Source: Bacillus sp. OV166 (lineage in GTDB: Bacteria > Bacillota > Bacilli > Bacillales > Cytobacillaceae). From it: 64,000 nucleotides of DNA. The first letter of the stretch is position 1. Each line of letters opens with the position of its first letter. Shown one piece after another: positions 53,503 through 62,308 of the stretch. The notes beneath the pieces were generated by a model, which had not been told where the DNA came from, searched no databases, and saw nothing but the letters and a program-made list of their open reading frames with translations. The stretch lies in NCBI RefSeq assembly GCF_900177675.1, contig NZ_FXWM01000001.1:753001-817000 (forward strand). Reading direction: 5' to 3'. Made by a program: the position numbers and the translations under genes.

Positions 53503-54492
53503 ATGATTTTGGTTACAGGTGGAGCCGGTTATATCGGCAGCCATGTCGTCAGGGATCTTGCGGATAGGGGCTATTCCCTTTTAGTTATAGATAATCTAAC
53601 AACCGGGCATATCGAGGCAGTAGATAAACGGGCCATTTTTATTCAGGGGGATGTGGGAGATCCAAAACTACTCGAACGTATTTTTAAAACGTATTCCATC
53701 CAGGCGGTTATGCACTTTGCGGCAAGCTGTCTTGTAGGTGAATCTGTTGTTAATCCCCTTAAATACTATCAAAATAATGTTGTGGAAACCGTTCGCTTAC
53801 TTCAAAAAATGAATGAATACCATATTAAGCATTTTATCTTTTCCTCGACATGTGCAACATATGGGATACCGAATCAATCAACCATCCATGAAAAGCTGCC
53901 AACTAACCCGATTAACCCCTATGGAAAGTCTAAACTAATGGTTGAAACCATGTTAAATAGTATTTCAGATAGCGATGACTTCAATTATATCGCCCTCCGT
54001 TATTTTAATGTGGCCGGAGCATATCATTCTGGTGAAATAGGAGAAGATCATGATCCAGAAACACATTTAATTCCCAATATTTTAAGACATTTACAGGGGA
54101 AGTCACCCTATATAGAAATTTTTGGGAATGATTACGCGACTCCAGATGGCACGTGCATTCGCGATTATATTCACGTAACCGATTTGTCCGCGGGTCATAT
54201 TCTAGCATTGGAATATTTATTGAAAAATCAGGGGCAAAAAACGGCGGAAATCTTCAATTTGGGGAATGAACGTGGCGTATCTGTTTTAGAAATGATTAAC
54301 CTCTGTGAGCAGGTTGCCGGCGCCAAGGCCAATGTAAAAATTCAGCCGCGGCGAAAAGGAGATCCGTCACAGTTAGTGGCATCATCTCAAAAAATACGCG
54401 GTGTACTAGGCTGGGCACCAAGATACGATATCAAATCGACCATTGAAACTGCATGGAACTGGCACCAGAAGCATCCTAACGGGTATAACTAA
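53503..54492 (+). CDS. galE: UDP-glucose 4-epimerase
   Basis: 329 residues. The N-terminal NAD motif is VTGGAGYIGSH (4-14). FSSTCATYG gives the catalytic Ser/Thr region and NPYGKSKLMVE the YxxxK. LRYFNVAGA and GTCIRDYIHVTDL are classic GalE segments. It interconverts UDP-glucose and UDP-galactose. It is separated from ugd by the MITE, which may have interrupted an older galU-ugd-galE operon. AGAGGAAGTG stands before the ATG. Confidence 0.92.
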   Translation: MILVTGGAGYIGSHVVRDLADRGYSLLVIDNLTTGHIEAVDKRAIFIQGDVGDPKLLERIFKTYSIQAVMHFAASCLVGESVVNPLKYYQNNVVETVRLLQKMNEYHIKHFIFSSTCATYGIPNQSTIHEKLPTNPINPYGKSKLMVETMLNSISDSDDFNYIALRYFNVAGAYHSGEIGEDHDPETHLIPNILRHLQGKSPYIEIFGNDYATPDGTCIRDYIHVTDLSAGHILALEYLLKNQGQKTAEIFNLGNERGVSVLEMINLCEQVAGAKANVKIQPRRKGDPSQLVASSQKIRGVLGWAPRYDIKSTIETAWNWHQKHPNGYN

Positions 54493-54525
54493 AAAACTAT
54501 CCACTGTGAAAAGTGGATAGTTTTT
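54491..54525. terminator. Bidirectional terminator
   Basis: ACTATCCACT (54496-54505) pairs perfectly with AGTGGATAGT (54512-54521), with A and T runs on either side. It serves galE and the convergent GT61 gene. Confidence 0.88.
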
Positions 54526-55600
54526 AAAGTTTCATACTTCTTATGAAAGCGGCAAACCTGTGGGGGTTAATGGTTATGTTATCTAATCCAGTCCATCCTC
54601 GATTTTCCTGAGTACGATTGAGTCCTCCGTAATGACCAATAAAATAATTATGATTCAATTTTCCAAATGAACTGATTACCCAATAAAGGGGAGTTATATA
54701 GGTAGGAGTGAAAATTTCAATCACTTTTGTATCTGGCCTGCAAAAGGTCAAATTTGCAAATCCTGCTCCATGTGCGCCAACAATGACTTCGGCAGTTGAA
54801 AAAAGCTGGGCTTGTTCAATGACTGAAAGGGTTTCAAGCTCAACTTTGATAAAGCCATATTGCTTTAATAGATCCCATAAGTCAGACTCATTCGTGATGA
54901 TTCGAGACCATTTTCTACTAATGTAGATTCGCTTTTTTTCAGTGGAGTTCATGTTATCTTCTTTTAAAAAAGTTTTTCTTAAGAAATCATAGCCCCACTT
55001 TGTTGCAAAGGAGGGCTGGGATGGAACAACTAAATGATCAGCTTGAATATGGAATCCATCGTATGTCTTTATTAATTGATCATCCGTTATTCCAAGTTGG
55101 TGTAAGGCTTCAGATTGAAAAGGTAAATGGTCAGGTTCTGATTTTATAATAAAACGCTCAACATTTATGCCACTTTGCTGCAGCAAATGAATACGGGGAA
55201 TCACTTCATACATCCAATGATAATAGTTTCTGCCCACTACATGTGTGAGGTCCGCTATTTGTCCGTAGTGATGTGAAATAGGGGGTAAGGTTTCCTCTTT
55301 AAAAATGGAATGATTGGAGCGTGGATGGACAAATTCTAAAGATGCATCCCAGATTAGATGATTATCTGAGGTTACAATCGCTCCATTTAGTCCCCATACG
55401 CGTCCATTCGGAATCACTCCGACAGATCCACCTTCTAATTTAGTTGGATAGCGAGTTGGAGGACGTTTCATACGTCTTGAAAAAGAAGTTTCAGGGTAAA
55501 TTTCTTTAAAAACTGCTCCCTGAGAATCTGATTCGACGTTCGCTTCAATCCAATCCTTTACGATATTATGGATACCAATAGGCGGCAGTATGTGAGCCAA
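54524..55600 (-). CDS. GT61-family (DUF563) glycosyltransferase, paralogue 1
   Basis: A TTG start giving MAHILPPIGIHNIV is preferred, as TTGGAGGCGA lies 6-8 bases before it and the divergent paralogue begins the same way. 358 residues. The GT61 domain shows NYYHWMYEVIPRIHLLQQSG, KRIYISRKWSRIITNE and IVGAHGAGFANLTFCRPDTKVIEIF. Such enzymes transfer pentoses or other sugars onto surface glycans. It is divergently oriented with a related gene at 55818, and the two proteins are alike over their whole length, pointing to an old local duplication. Confidence 0.85.
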   Translation of the reverse strand: MAHILPPIGIHNIVKDWIEANVESDSQGAVFKEIYPETSFSRRMKRPPTRYPTKLEGGSVGVIPNGRVWGLNGAIVTSDNHLIWDASLEFVHPRSNHSIFKEETLPPISHHYGQIADLTHVVGRNYYHWMYEVIPRIHLLQQSGINVERFIIKSEPDHLPFQSEALHQLGITDDQLIKTYDGFHIQADHLVVPSQPSFATKWGYDFLRKTFLKEDNMNSTEKKRIYISRKWSRIITNESDLWDLLKQYGFIKVELETLSVIEQAQLFSTAEVIVGAHGAGFANLTFCRPDTKVIEIFTPTYITPLYWVISSFGKLNHNYFIGHYGGLNRTQENRGWTGLDNITINPHRFAAFIRSMKL

Positions 55601-55817
55601 AAAAATCGCCTCCAATTTTTTAAGAAAATGTTACCTTTATTGGATCATGAAAGAAGAATACATTCTATATTACTATTCCTGTTTAAAGGTTTATGTTACT
55701 TAAATTTTTTAAACCTTTATACACCTTAAATAACAATAAAGAATAAATAATATTAAGGAGTAGTCCTACGTTAATGCCATGACAGAAGAAAAACAAATAA
55801 GAATAGGAGTGTTTTTT

Positions 55818-56900
55818 TTGAATCATATACTGCCGCCGATTGGAATCTTTCATTCTATAAAAGATTGGATTGCTGCAAAGGATGGATCCTTTTCAAACGG
55901 AGTTGATATGAAGAAAATTTACCCTGAAACTCCTGTTTCAAGTAGTATTGACCGTCGTCCTCCTTGTCCTCCTTCATGGTATCCTGGTGAATTTGCGGGT
56001 GGTGATGTCGCAGTTATTCCGAATGCGCGTGTATGGGGTGCGAATGGAGCAATCATTACTCCTGATAATCATCTAATTTGGGACGTATCTGTTGAGCGTG
56101 TGCATATTATTCCCGAGAATCATTCCATTTTTCAAGAGAAAGCATTGCCAGAGGCTGCTTACATTAAAAAAGCGGCAAACCTAACACATGTTTACAGCGG
56201 GAATTATTATCATTGGATGTATGAGGTAATTCCCCGGATTGATTTGCTTCAGCAGAGTGGTCTAACAGTCGATCGGTTTATCGTGAATACTGAATCGGAA
56301 CAACCTTACCAACCTGAAACCTTACATCAACTTGGAATAGCGGATGATCAATTAATAAAGACACACAGTGGTTTTCATGGTCAGGCTGAAAATTTAATTA
56401 TTCCTTCTCAACCAGCTTTCCCGACAAAATGGGGATATGATTTTTTACGAAAAGCATTTTTAAGAGACACTATGTTAACATCCTCTGATAGAAAAAGAAT
56501 CTTCATCAGCAGAAAATGGTCGCGAAAAATCACGAATGAAGAACAAGTAATGAAGGTACTAACCAAATATGGTTTTGTTAAAGTTGATTTGGAATCTCTC
56601 TCAGTGGCTGATCAGGTTCAGCTTTTTTCTTCCGCTGAAGTCATCATTGCTGCACACGGAGCAGCCTTAACAAATTTAACCTTCTGTCAGCCTGGGACTA
56701 AGGTCCTTGAAATTTTTACTCCAACCTATATTATCCCCCATTATTGGGCGATAAGTTCATTGGGCAATTTGAAGTATGACTATTTTATTGGTCAATTAGT
56801 CAGGCATGTTTCTCAGAGTGAAAATAGGTGGACAGGAGGAGATGACATCATCATAAACCTTCCAAAATTTAAAACTCACTTAAAAAGAATGCGCCTATAA
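55818..56900 (+). CDS. GT61-family (DUF563) glycosyltransferase, paralogue 2
   Basis: The TTG start (MNHILPPIGIFHSIKDW) is preceded by TAGGAGTGTTTTTT; the 13 codons upstream have no matching site. 360 residues. NYYHWMYEVIPRIDLLQQSG, KRIFISRKWSRKITNE and IIAAHGAALTNLTFCQPGTKVLEIF correspond one-to-one with paralogue 1. It has an extra PPCPPSWYPGEFAGGD segment near residue 60. The donor and acceptor are unknown. It lies between the nucleotide-sugar genes and further glycosyltransferases. Confidence 0.85.
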   Translation: MNHILPPIGIFHSIKDWIAAKDGSFSNGVDMKKIYPETPVSSSIDRRPPCPPSWYPGEFAGGDVAVIPNARVWGANGAIITPDNHLIWDVSVERVHIIPENHSIFQEKALPEAAYIKKAANLTHVYSGNYYHWMYEVIPRIDLLQQSGLTVDRFIVNTESEQPYQPETLHQLGIADDQLIKTHSGFHGQAENLIIPSQPAFPTKWGYDFLRKAFLRDTMLTSSDRKRIFISRKWSRKITNEEQVMKVLTKYGFVKVDLESLSVADQVQLFSSAEVIIAAHGAALTNLTFCQPGTKVLEIFTPTYIIPHYWAISSLGNLKYDYFIGQLVRHVSQSENRWTGGDDIIINLPKFKTHLKRMRL

Positions 56901-56919
56901 ATATTCAGGTGAAAAAAGG

Positions 56920-56956
56920 AAAATCCCGTACACTTGTAAATGACGGGATTTTCTTT
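56920..56956. terminator. Bidirectional terminator
   Basis: AAATCCCGT (56921-56929) pairs with ACGGGATTT (56943-56951), with A-rich and T-rich flanks, between the convergent GT61 and GT8 genes. Confidence 0.8.
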
Positions 56957-56972
56957 GTTTAGTACTATTTAT

Positions 56973-57728
56973 CTACCAGTCTAGTCGATCCCTGTAATAA
57001 TAATATTCTTCTTTAAGATAGGTCTCACCATTCCAAGGTTTTACATCTGTATTGAAATGAATAATTATTGGGCTAATGTTCAAATGCCCCATCCTAAAGA
57101 CTTGATAATTCCACTTGTAATCGAGTGGAAACCATTTATTGTATAATATCGCATTGAGGGCATCCTGATCCCACCAAATGATTTTTTTAGGATTTTTATT
57201 AATAAAATTAAGGACCTTGTTTGAAATTTTATATTTTCTCCACTTTTTAAGATTCATTAACAGGACACCCGAATTAAAATATTTATAGCCATTCGGCAGT
57301 CTTATTCCAGAAAAATCAACAGGGTCCTCTACAGCCCCTAAGAAATGATTCTCCAATTGCTCATTCTCCCATAATTCTCGGAGGTCCCCTTTGATAATCA
57401 AATCACTATCTAGATAGATTGCCTTTTTTATTCTCTTATCTAAAAGATCAGGTATAGATATCCGATAAAATGCTTCTCGACTTACATGGCCCCATCCCTT
57501 GAAATGTTTATAAATACTCGGGTCCACATTTAAATAGATAGGGGAGGTGTTATAATTTTGGAGGAGGCTATTGATTTTCGATTTATTATCGATGGATAAA
57601 TTTCCATCGATAATATAGATTTGATAATTGGTTTCAGTCAATTTATTTTCAAATAAGGATAATAGCATGGTTGCTAAATGAACTGCGTAATTATCGTTAC
57701 TAAGTGCAACTATCGAAATCGGTTTCAT
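56973..57728 (-). CDS. GT8-family glycosyltransferase
   Basis: 251 residues. The N-terminus IVALSNDNYAVHLATMLLSL, the metal-binding AIYLDSDLIIKGDLRELW (DxD), then YFNSGVLLMNLKKWR and IIWWDQDALNAIL are GT8 hallmarks (galactosyl/glucosyltransferases such as GspA and LPS enzymes). It is about 30-50 residues shorter than most bacterial GT8 proteins, at the C-terminus. It starts 3 bases after the stop of the GT2 gene on the same strand (GTGGAGG site), so the two form an operon. Confidence 0.88.
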   Translation of the reverse strand: MKPISIVALSNDNYAVHLATMLLSLFENKLTETNYQIYIIDGNLSIDNKSKINSLLQNYNTSPIYLNVDPSIYKHFKGWGHVSREAFYRISIPDLLDKRIKKAIYLDSDLIIKGDLRELWENEQLENHFLGAVEDPVDFSGIRLPNGYKYFNSGVLLMNLKKWRKYKISNKVLNFINKNPKKIIWWDQDALNAILYNKWFPLDYKWNYQVFRMGHLNISPIIIHFNTDVKPWNGETYLKEEYYYYRDRLDW

Positions 57729-57731
57729 TGA

Positions 57732-58646
57732 TCAACCTCCACGTCGTAGTTTATCCATTTCTCTATAGTGAATTGCTAAGGACTCACAATAATTTAATAG
57801 GTTGCCTATTGCACTTACTTCATTGTGATATGTGTATTTTAAATCCAATGAATGGCAAAAGGAAAAGTCCATTGGAACATATGTTTCGTTATGCTCTAGA
57901 ATGGCATCTACACTTAGATTAAAGTTATTCTTTTTAAGTTCCTCAAAGAGCGTATGCCAGTGATAATTATGGCCTTCACTATAGTTATAAGAAGCAAGCG
58001 TGTTAATCCACCCCACAGTTATTTTTGATTTTAGATGTTCCAAAGATCGATATGGGAAATGCCCTAATTTTAGGTTTTGTGAAATCTCAACTTTGACATT
58101 TCTTTTATCAAATAGTAAATCATGGTTTCCACCTGAAATAGAAGGGGAGTAGGTTTTCCAAATTTTTTTTGAAACGACTACTTTGGGCCAATAATCTTTG
58201 ATAGGACTTGCATACGTAATTCTTTTCGGTATAAACAACTCGTTTTCATTGAGGTGGATAGGGAAATAAGTATATTCTCTTTCAAGGTAATAAACTTTAC
58301 TAGTTGATAATTTGTTCACCAATTTTCGCGGGTTTCCAGAATAGTTTGGAGCCGTTAAAAACTCATCCACGTCTAATGGGAAAATAAAATCAGGATCAAA
58401 TTGGTCGAAAGTATAGTTGATTAACTCCGTAGTTTTTTCTCCCTGAACATACTCCAGTGTATCGTCATGTCGCAAATAAATTGGGAGACCTTCTGATTGT
58501 AATTGCTGGATAATATCTAGAGTACGATCCGTACTCCCATTATCTAAGAGGACAATACCATCGAAAATATTAAGATGGTATCGAATATATGATTCAATAA
58601 TATCTGCCTCATTTTTTATCATGCCTACACAATATACCTTTCTCAT
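57732..58646 (-). CDS. GT2-like glycosyltransferase (Glyco_tranf_2_4 type)
   Basis: The ATG giving MRKVYCVGMIKNEADII follows AAGGAGATTGAT; 304 residues. The A-type Rossmann core shows KNEADIIESYIRYHLNIFDGIVLLDNGSTDRT, and DFIFPLDVDEFLT contains the DxD-like metal motif. These are features of the GT2/GT92-like enzymes found in surface polysaccharide loci. It is co-transcribed with the GT8 gene. The acceptor is unknown. Confidence 0.82.
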   Translation of the reverse strand: MRKVYCVGMIKNEADIIESYIRYHLNIFDGIVLLDNGSTDRTLDIIQQLQSEGLPIYLRHDDTLEYVQGEKTTELINYTFDQFDPDFIFPLDVDEFLTAPNYSGNPRKLVNKLSTSKVYYLEREYTYFPIHLNENELFIPKRITYASPIKDYWPKVVVSKKIWKTYSPSISGGNHDLLFDKRNVKVEISQNLKLGHFPYRSLEHLKSKITVGWINTLASYNYSEGHNYHWHTLFEELKKNNFNLSVDAILEHNETYVPMDFSFCHSLDLKYTYHNEVSAIGNLLNYCESLAIHYREMDKLRRGG

Positions 58647-58785
58647 ATCAATCTCCTTCACCTTCATTCATTCAATGGTCCTTTTAGTTTATTCACTCGA
58701 TTTCTTTTCGTGTAGACGGATTCCAGATTTTTTTATCATGCATATGATAAATCAAATTGTTTATCGGGGGTGTCGTGTAGTAACT

Positions 58786-59769
58786 ATGGAAATATCAGTG
58801 GTAACAGCAGTGTATAATGGTGAAGAGTACCTTGAGGAATCGATTGAAAGTATTCTTAAACAAACATTTCCACATTTTGAATATATTATTGTGAATGATG
58901 GCTCCAATGATAAAACAAAAGAGATTTTAGATAATATAACAGATCCAAGAGTGAAGGTAATTCATTTAGTGAAGAATGGCGGGGCAGCCAATGCCTTAAA
59001 TATTGGAATTAATGAAGCAAAAGGTCAATGGATTGCCCTTCAAGATGCCGATGATGTTAGCAGTGAGCATCGATTGCAAAGGCAGTTAGAATATATAAAG
59101 TCTGACTCTAGGCTTGTAGCTGTTGGTTCATTCATTAAATGTATCCCTGGAAATGATCGGGTTGAGCAAAGTGCTCTTGAATGGGAAGAGGTTTTTTTTA
59201 ACAGCAAAGAACATTTCAGAAATGAACAATTCTACAGTACACCCATGTGCCATGGCACTGGCTTTTTCTCTAAGAAAGCCTATGAAAATATTGGAGGATA
59301 TGATCCAACATTTAAAATTGCTTATGATTATGATCTTTGGACGAGAATGTTTGAAGAAGGTGAAATTTCCAGGGTGCCGGAAGTACTATATAAATATAGA
59401 ATTCATGGGAATTCTCTTGCACATAGTAATAAAATTGATACAATGAACGAGATTTTACTCAGCACCTTTAAAAGTATTTCGGAGCTTCGGTTTCAACATT
59501 TAAAGAGGAAACCAAAACTGTTAATACTAGGTACAAAAAACAATATTGAATTCTATAAGGATAATCTGGAACATAAAAATCATTATTTAATGATGAGTTT
59601 TCTTGAACAAGACCTTAAAAATATTAAAAAAGCCTATTCTTTATACCAATCAAATGAAATTGATGGAATTATTCTTGTTGCAAATCAACAAATTGCTGAG
59701 ATTTTACGTTTTTATAGAAGAAAAGGTTTGTCATACAGAAAAAACTTTTTTATGATTTGGATACCTTGA
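58786..59769 (+). CDS. GT2-family glycosyltransferase
   Basis: The start MEISVVTAVYNGEEYL gives the canonical GT2 opening; 327 residues. ISVVTAVYNGEEYLEESI, FEYIIVNDGSNDKTKEIL, WIALQDADDVSSEHRL (DxD) and the aromatic YDYDLWTRM acceptor-loop motif are all present. The C-terminal about 90 residues (from KRKPKLLILG) look like a small separate Rossmann-type tail. The GGGGGTG before the start is more distant than usual. It is divergent from the GT2-GT8 pair. Confidence 0.87.
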   Translation: MEISVVTAVYNGEEYLEESIESILKQTFPHFEYIIVNDGSNDKTKEILDNITDPRVKVIHLVKNGGAANALNIGINEAKGQWIALQDADDVSSEHRLQRQLEYIKSDSRLVAVGSFIKCIPGNDRVEQSALEWEEVFFNSKEHFRNEQFYSTPMCHGTGFFSKKAYENIGGYDPTFKIAYDYDLWTRMFEEGEISRVPEVLYKYRIHGNSLAHSNKIDTMNEILLSTFKSISELRFQHLKRKPKLLILGTKNNIEFYKDNLEHKNHYLMMSFLEQDLKNIKKAYSLYQSNEIDGIILVANQQIAEILRFYRRKGLSYRKNFFMIWIP

Positions 59770-59818
59770 GGCCTTAAGTAAGTCAACTGACAATTTCAAC
59801 AGTGATAACTAAATGCAA

Positions 59819-59853
59819 TAAAAGACCTATTCATAATTGAATGGGTCTTTTAT
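59819..59853. terminator. Bidirectional terminator
   Basis: AAAAGACCTATTCA (59820-59833) pairs with TGAATGGGTCTTTT (59838-59851) with one wobble pair, between convergent genes. Confidence 0.85.
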
Positions 59854-59858
59854 TTGAT

Positions 59859-60812
59859 TTACAATATCTTTCTTCTATACTCTTTAATCGTTTCTTCAAG
59901 TCCCGAATTCAATGTTATTAAAGGTTCCCATCCTAGTAATTCCTTTGCTTTTTCTATGACAGGCCGCCTGACTTTCGGGTCGTCTTCCGGCAGTGGGTGA
60001 AAAGTGATGTTACTTTCTGAGTTTGTCAATGCTTTTACCAAATGTGCTAAATCAATTATCGGATATTCGATTGGATTACCAATATTGATGATTTCGCCAT
60101 TTGCCTCGTCTTTTTCCATTAAAAGCTTTAGTCCGTTAAGCGTATCGGTGACATAGCAAAACGACCGTGTTTGTGTTCCATCACCATAAACGGTAATATC
60201 TTCGCCTTTTAGTGCTTGCGTGACAAAGTTAGAGATCACCCGGCCATCATCGTTTGCCAATCCAGCCGAATACGTATTAAAAATCCGTGCAACCTTTACC
60301 TTTGTTTGATATTCCGTAAAGTACAAATAGCAAAGGACTTCACCTAATCGCTTCGCTTCATCATAACAGGCACGGGGGCCCCATGTATTGACATTGCCTC
60401 TATAGGCTTCTGGCTGCGGATGAACTTCCGGGTCGCCATAGGCCTCACTTGTACTGGTATAAACAATTTTCGCTTGATTCCTCTTAGCCAGTTCGAGCAT
60501 ATTTTTCGTTCCTATCGTATTAACATTAATCGTTTCAAAAGGGCTTGCTTGATAATATTTTGGAGAGGCAGCGGAGGCAAGATGGTAAATTTCCTTGACG
60601 TTTTTAAAGTCAGAGCCAGTAAGTAATTTCCGTGAACAGGCGTCCATCTCCTTAAAAATAAACCGGTCTTCTGGGAGGCCCTTTATGTTGGTTATTTTTC
60701 CTGATGATAAATTATCGACTCCAACGACAACGCATCCGGCTGCAAGTAAATCCTTTGCCAGCTGTGACCCAAGGAATCCCGCCACTCCCGTAATTAACAC
60801 TTTCTTATCCAT
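59859..60812 (-). CDS. NAD-dependent epimerase/dehydratase, UDP-glucuronate-decarboxylase-like
   Basis: A 317-residue extended SDR. The NAD motif is ITGVAGFLGSQLA (7-19), YTSTSEAYGDPEVHPQPE holds the catalytic Ser/Thr, and ACYDEAKRLGE is the YxxxK motif. ARIFNTYSAG and GDGTQTRSFCYVTD match UDP-xylose synthases and related enzymes. With ugd nearby, UDP-glucuronate to UDP-xylose or a 4-keto pentose is a plausible reaction, but dTDP-glucose dehydratase-like or epimerase activity cannot be excluded. It would supply a pentose donor for the GT61 enzymes. Confidence 0.78.
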   Translation of the reverse strand: MDKKVLITGVAGFLGSQLAKDLLAAGCVVVGVDNLSSGKITNIKGLPEDRFIFKEMDACSRKLLTGSDFKNVKEIYHLASAASPKYYQASPFETINVNTIGTKNMLELAKRNQAKIVYTSTSEAYGDPEVHPQPEAYRGNVNTWGPRACYDEAKRLGEVLCYLYFTEYQTKVKVARIFNTYSAGLANDDGRVISNFVTQALKGEDITVYGDGTQTRSFCYVTDTLNGLKLLMEKDEANGEIINIGNPIEYPIIDLAHLVKALTNSESNITFHPLPEDDPKVRRPVIEKAKELLGWEPLITLNSGLEETIKEYRRKIL

Positions 60813-60888
60813 GATTCACCTCTATTTTTGCAGTCTCTTACATACTATGAAATAGATAAAGATTGGTATGGGTAGGAGGTGGGTCTAC

Positions 60889-61584
60889 TTGGTAACTGTT
60901 GTCACAAGTACGAACAGGGAGTACATGTTGAAACGTGTCATCGAGAACTTCACGAGGCAAAACGTCCAGGAAAAAGAACTCATTATTATCTTGAATAAGA
61001 ATGGGATGAAACGAGAAAATTTAGCTGCTTTGCCGAATATAAGCGTTTTTCAATTAGATGAAGAAAAAACCTTGGGGGAGTGTTTAAACTTCGGCTTTGA
61101 GCAGGCCAGATATGAGATTGTAGCTAAATTTGATGACGATGATTATTACTCACCAGACTATTTGGATCATGCCCTCCAAATCCTAAAGGAAACAGGTGCA
61201 AATGTCGTTGGGAAAGCAGGGATCTATGTTTATTTTAAAAAAGATAAGTTGTTAACGACCTTTCGTCCGCGGATGCATTCTCTCTTTTTGAAAAATAACC
61301 GGGTGTTTCTGGCCGGAGGGACGTTAGTTTTTAAAAAGGATGTGCTCGTCAAGGTTCAGTTTCAGGCGTTAAATAGCGGCGAGGATGTGCAATTTCAAAA
61401 GGATTGCCTAAATCAGAAGTTAACATTATATTCAGGGAGCCTAGATGATTATGTACTGATCCGCTATCAAGAGAATCATCAGCATTCCTGGCTGGTTCTT
61501 GATGAGACCTTCCAAAAACATTGCAAACGGATTGTGGTGACGGACTCGTTTGAGGAGTATGTGTGGGAAGGGGGCAGGTGCTAA
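60889..61584 (+). CDS. Small GT2-like glycosyltransferase, first of a tandem pair
   Basis: A TTG start giving MVTVVTSTNREYMLKRVI is chosen because GTAGGAGGTGG lies 9 bases before it; 231 residues. KELIIILNKNG, KFDDDDYYSPDYLDHAL (Asp-rich metal site) and FLAGGTLVFKKDVL followed by GEDVQFQKDCL are shared with the next protein. It consists of the catalytic domain only. The stop overlaps the next start (TAATG), so translation of the pair is coupled. Confidence 0.8.
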   Translation: MVTVVTSTNREYMLKRVIENFTRQNVQEKELIIILNKNGMKRENLAALPNISVFQLDEEKTLGECLNFGFEQARYEIVAKFDDDDYYSPDYLDHALQILKETGANVVGKAGIYVYFKKDKLLTTFRPRMHSLFLKNNRVFLAGGTLVFKKDVLVKVQFQALNSGEDVQFQKDCLNQKLTLYSGSLDDYVLIRYQENHQHSWLVLDETFQKHCKRIVVTDSFEEYVWEGGRC

Positions 61585-62276
61585 TGATTTCCGTCGTTGC
61601 CTGCACGAATCGCCAAGCCTATCTACCGAAGATTTTCGAGAATTTTCACAGACAAACTTTAGTGAAAAAAGAGCTTATTATCATTGTTAATTCTACGGTA
61701 ATGGAAGTGGATAGCGTTGGATATCAAATTCTCAAAATTCCAGAGGAAGTCAGTTTGGGAGCGTGCTTAAATAAAGGGGTTCGTTTAGCGAAATATGATT
61801 TTGTGACAAAAATGGATGATGATGACTATTACGGTCCCGAATATTTAAAGGAAGTGTATGAGGCCCTTGTTCAAACAGACGCAGACGTGGTGGGTAAGAG
61901 CAGCTTTTATATTTACTTCAAAAAAAATAATGAATTACGCTTGTATAATCCTAATCGTGAAAATCGGTGGGTTGTGAACAATGTTCCTTATAAAAGCGCG
62001 TATTTTCTAAGCGGGGCCACGCTCGCCTTCAAGAAAAAAATCCTCGATAAAGTTAGCTTTCCCAATGTGGATGTTGGCGAGGATAGTGGTTTTCAGCGAC
62101 TTTGCTTTGAAAGTGGGCTGAAAATGTATTCGTTATCGAAGGAACACTATACGTATTTGCGCTATACTGACCCTCTGCACCATCATTCAGATGCAAGGGA
62201 ATCGCTTTTAAGAAGGGAAAGTCGTTTCATCGTCCACACCGCTTCGATTGAAAAATACGTTAATACAAAAAAGTAA
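61584..62276 (+). CDS. Small GT2-like glycosyltransferase, second of a tandem pair
   Basis: The ATG 61584 overlaps the previous stop and follows GGAAGGGGGCAGG; 230 residues. ISVVACTNRQAYLPKIFENF, KMDDDDYYGPEYLKEVY, FLSGATLAFKKKIL and GEDSGFQRLCFES align with the first protein of the pair. The duplicates have diverged considerably, so they probably act on different residues of one glycan. A terminator hairpin follows immediately. Confidence 0.8.
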   Translation: MISVVACTNRQAYLPKIFENFHRQTLVKKELIIIVNSTVMEVDSVGYQILKIPEEVSLGACLNKGVRLAKYDFVTKMDDDDYYGPEYLKEVYEALVQTDADVVGKSSFYIYFKKNNELRLYNPNRENRWVVNNVPYKSAYFLSGATLAFKKKILDKVSFPNVDVGEDSGFQRLCFESGLKMYSLSKEHYTYLRYTDPLHHHSDARESLLRRESRFIVHTASIEKYVNTKK

Positions 62277-62302
62277 GGCAGTAGTGTCGTACTACTGCCT
62301 TG
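62275..62302. terminator. Bidirectional terminator
   Basis: AAGGCAGTAGT (62275-62285) pairs perfectly with ACTACTGCCTT (62291-62301) between the GT2 gene and the convergent DUF2642-type gene. Confidence 0.8.
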
Positions 62303-62308
62303 ATTTGG

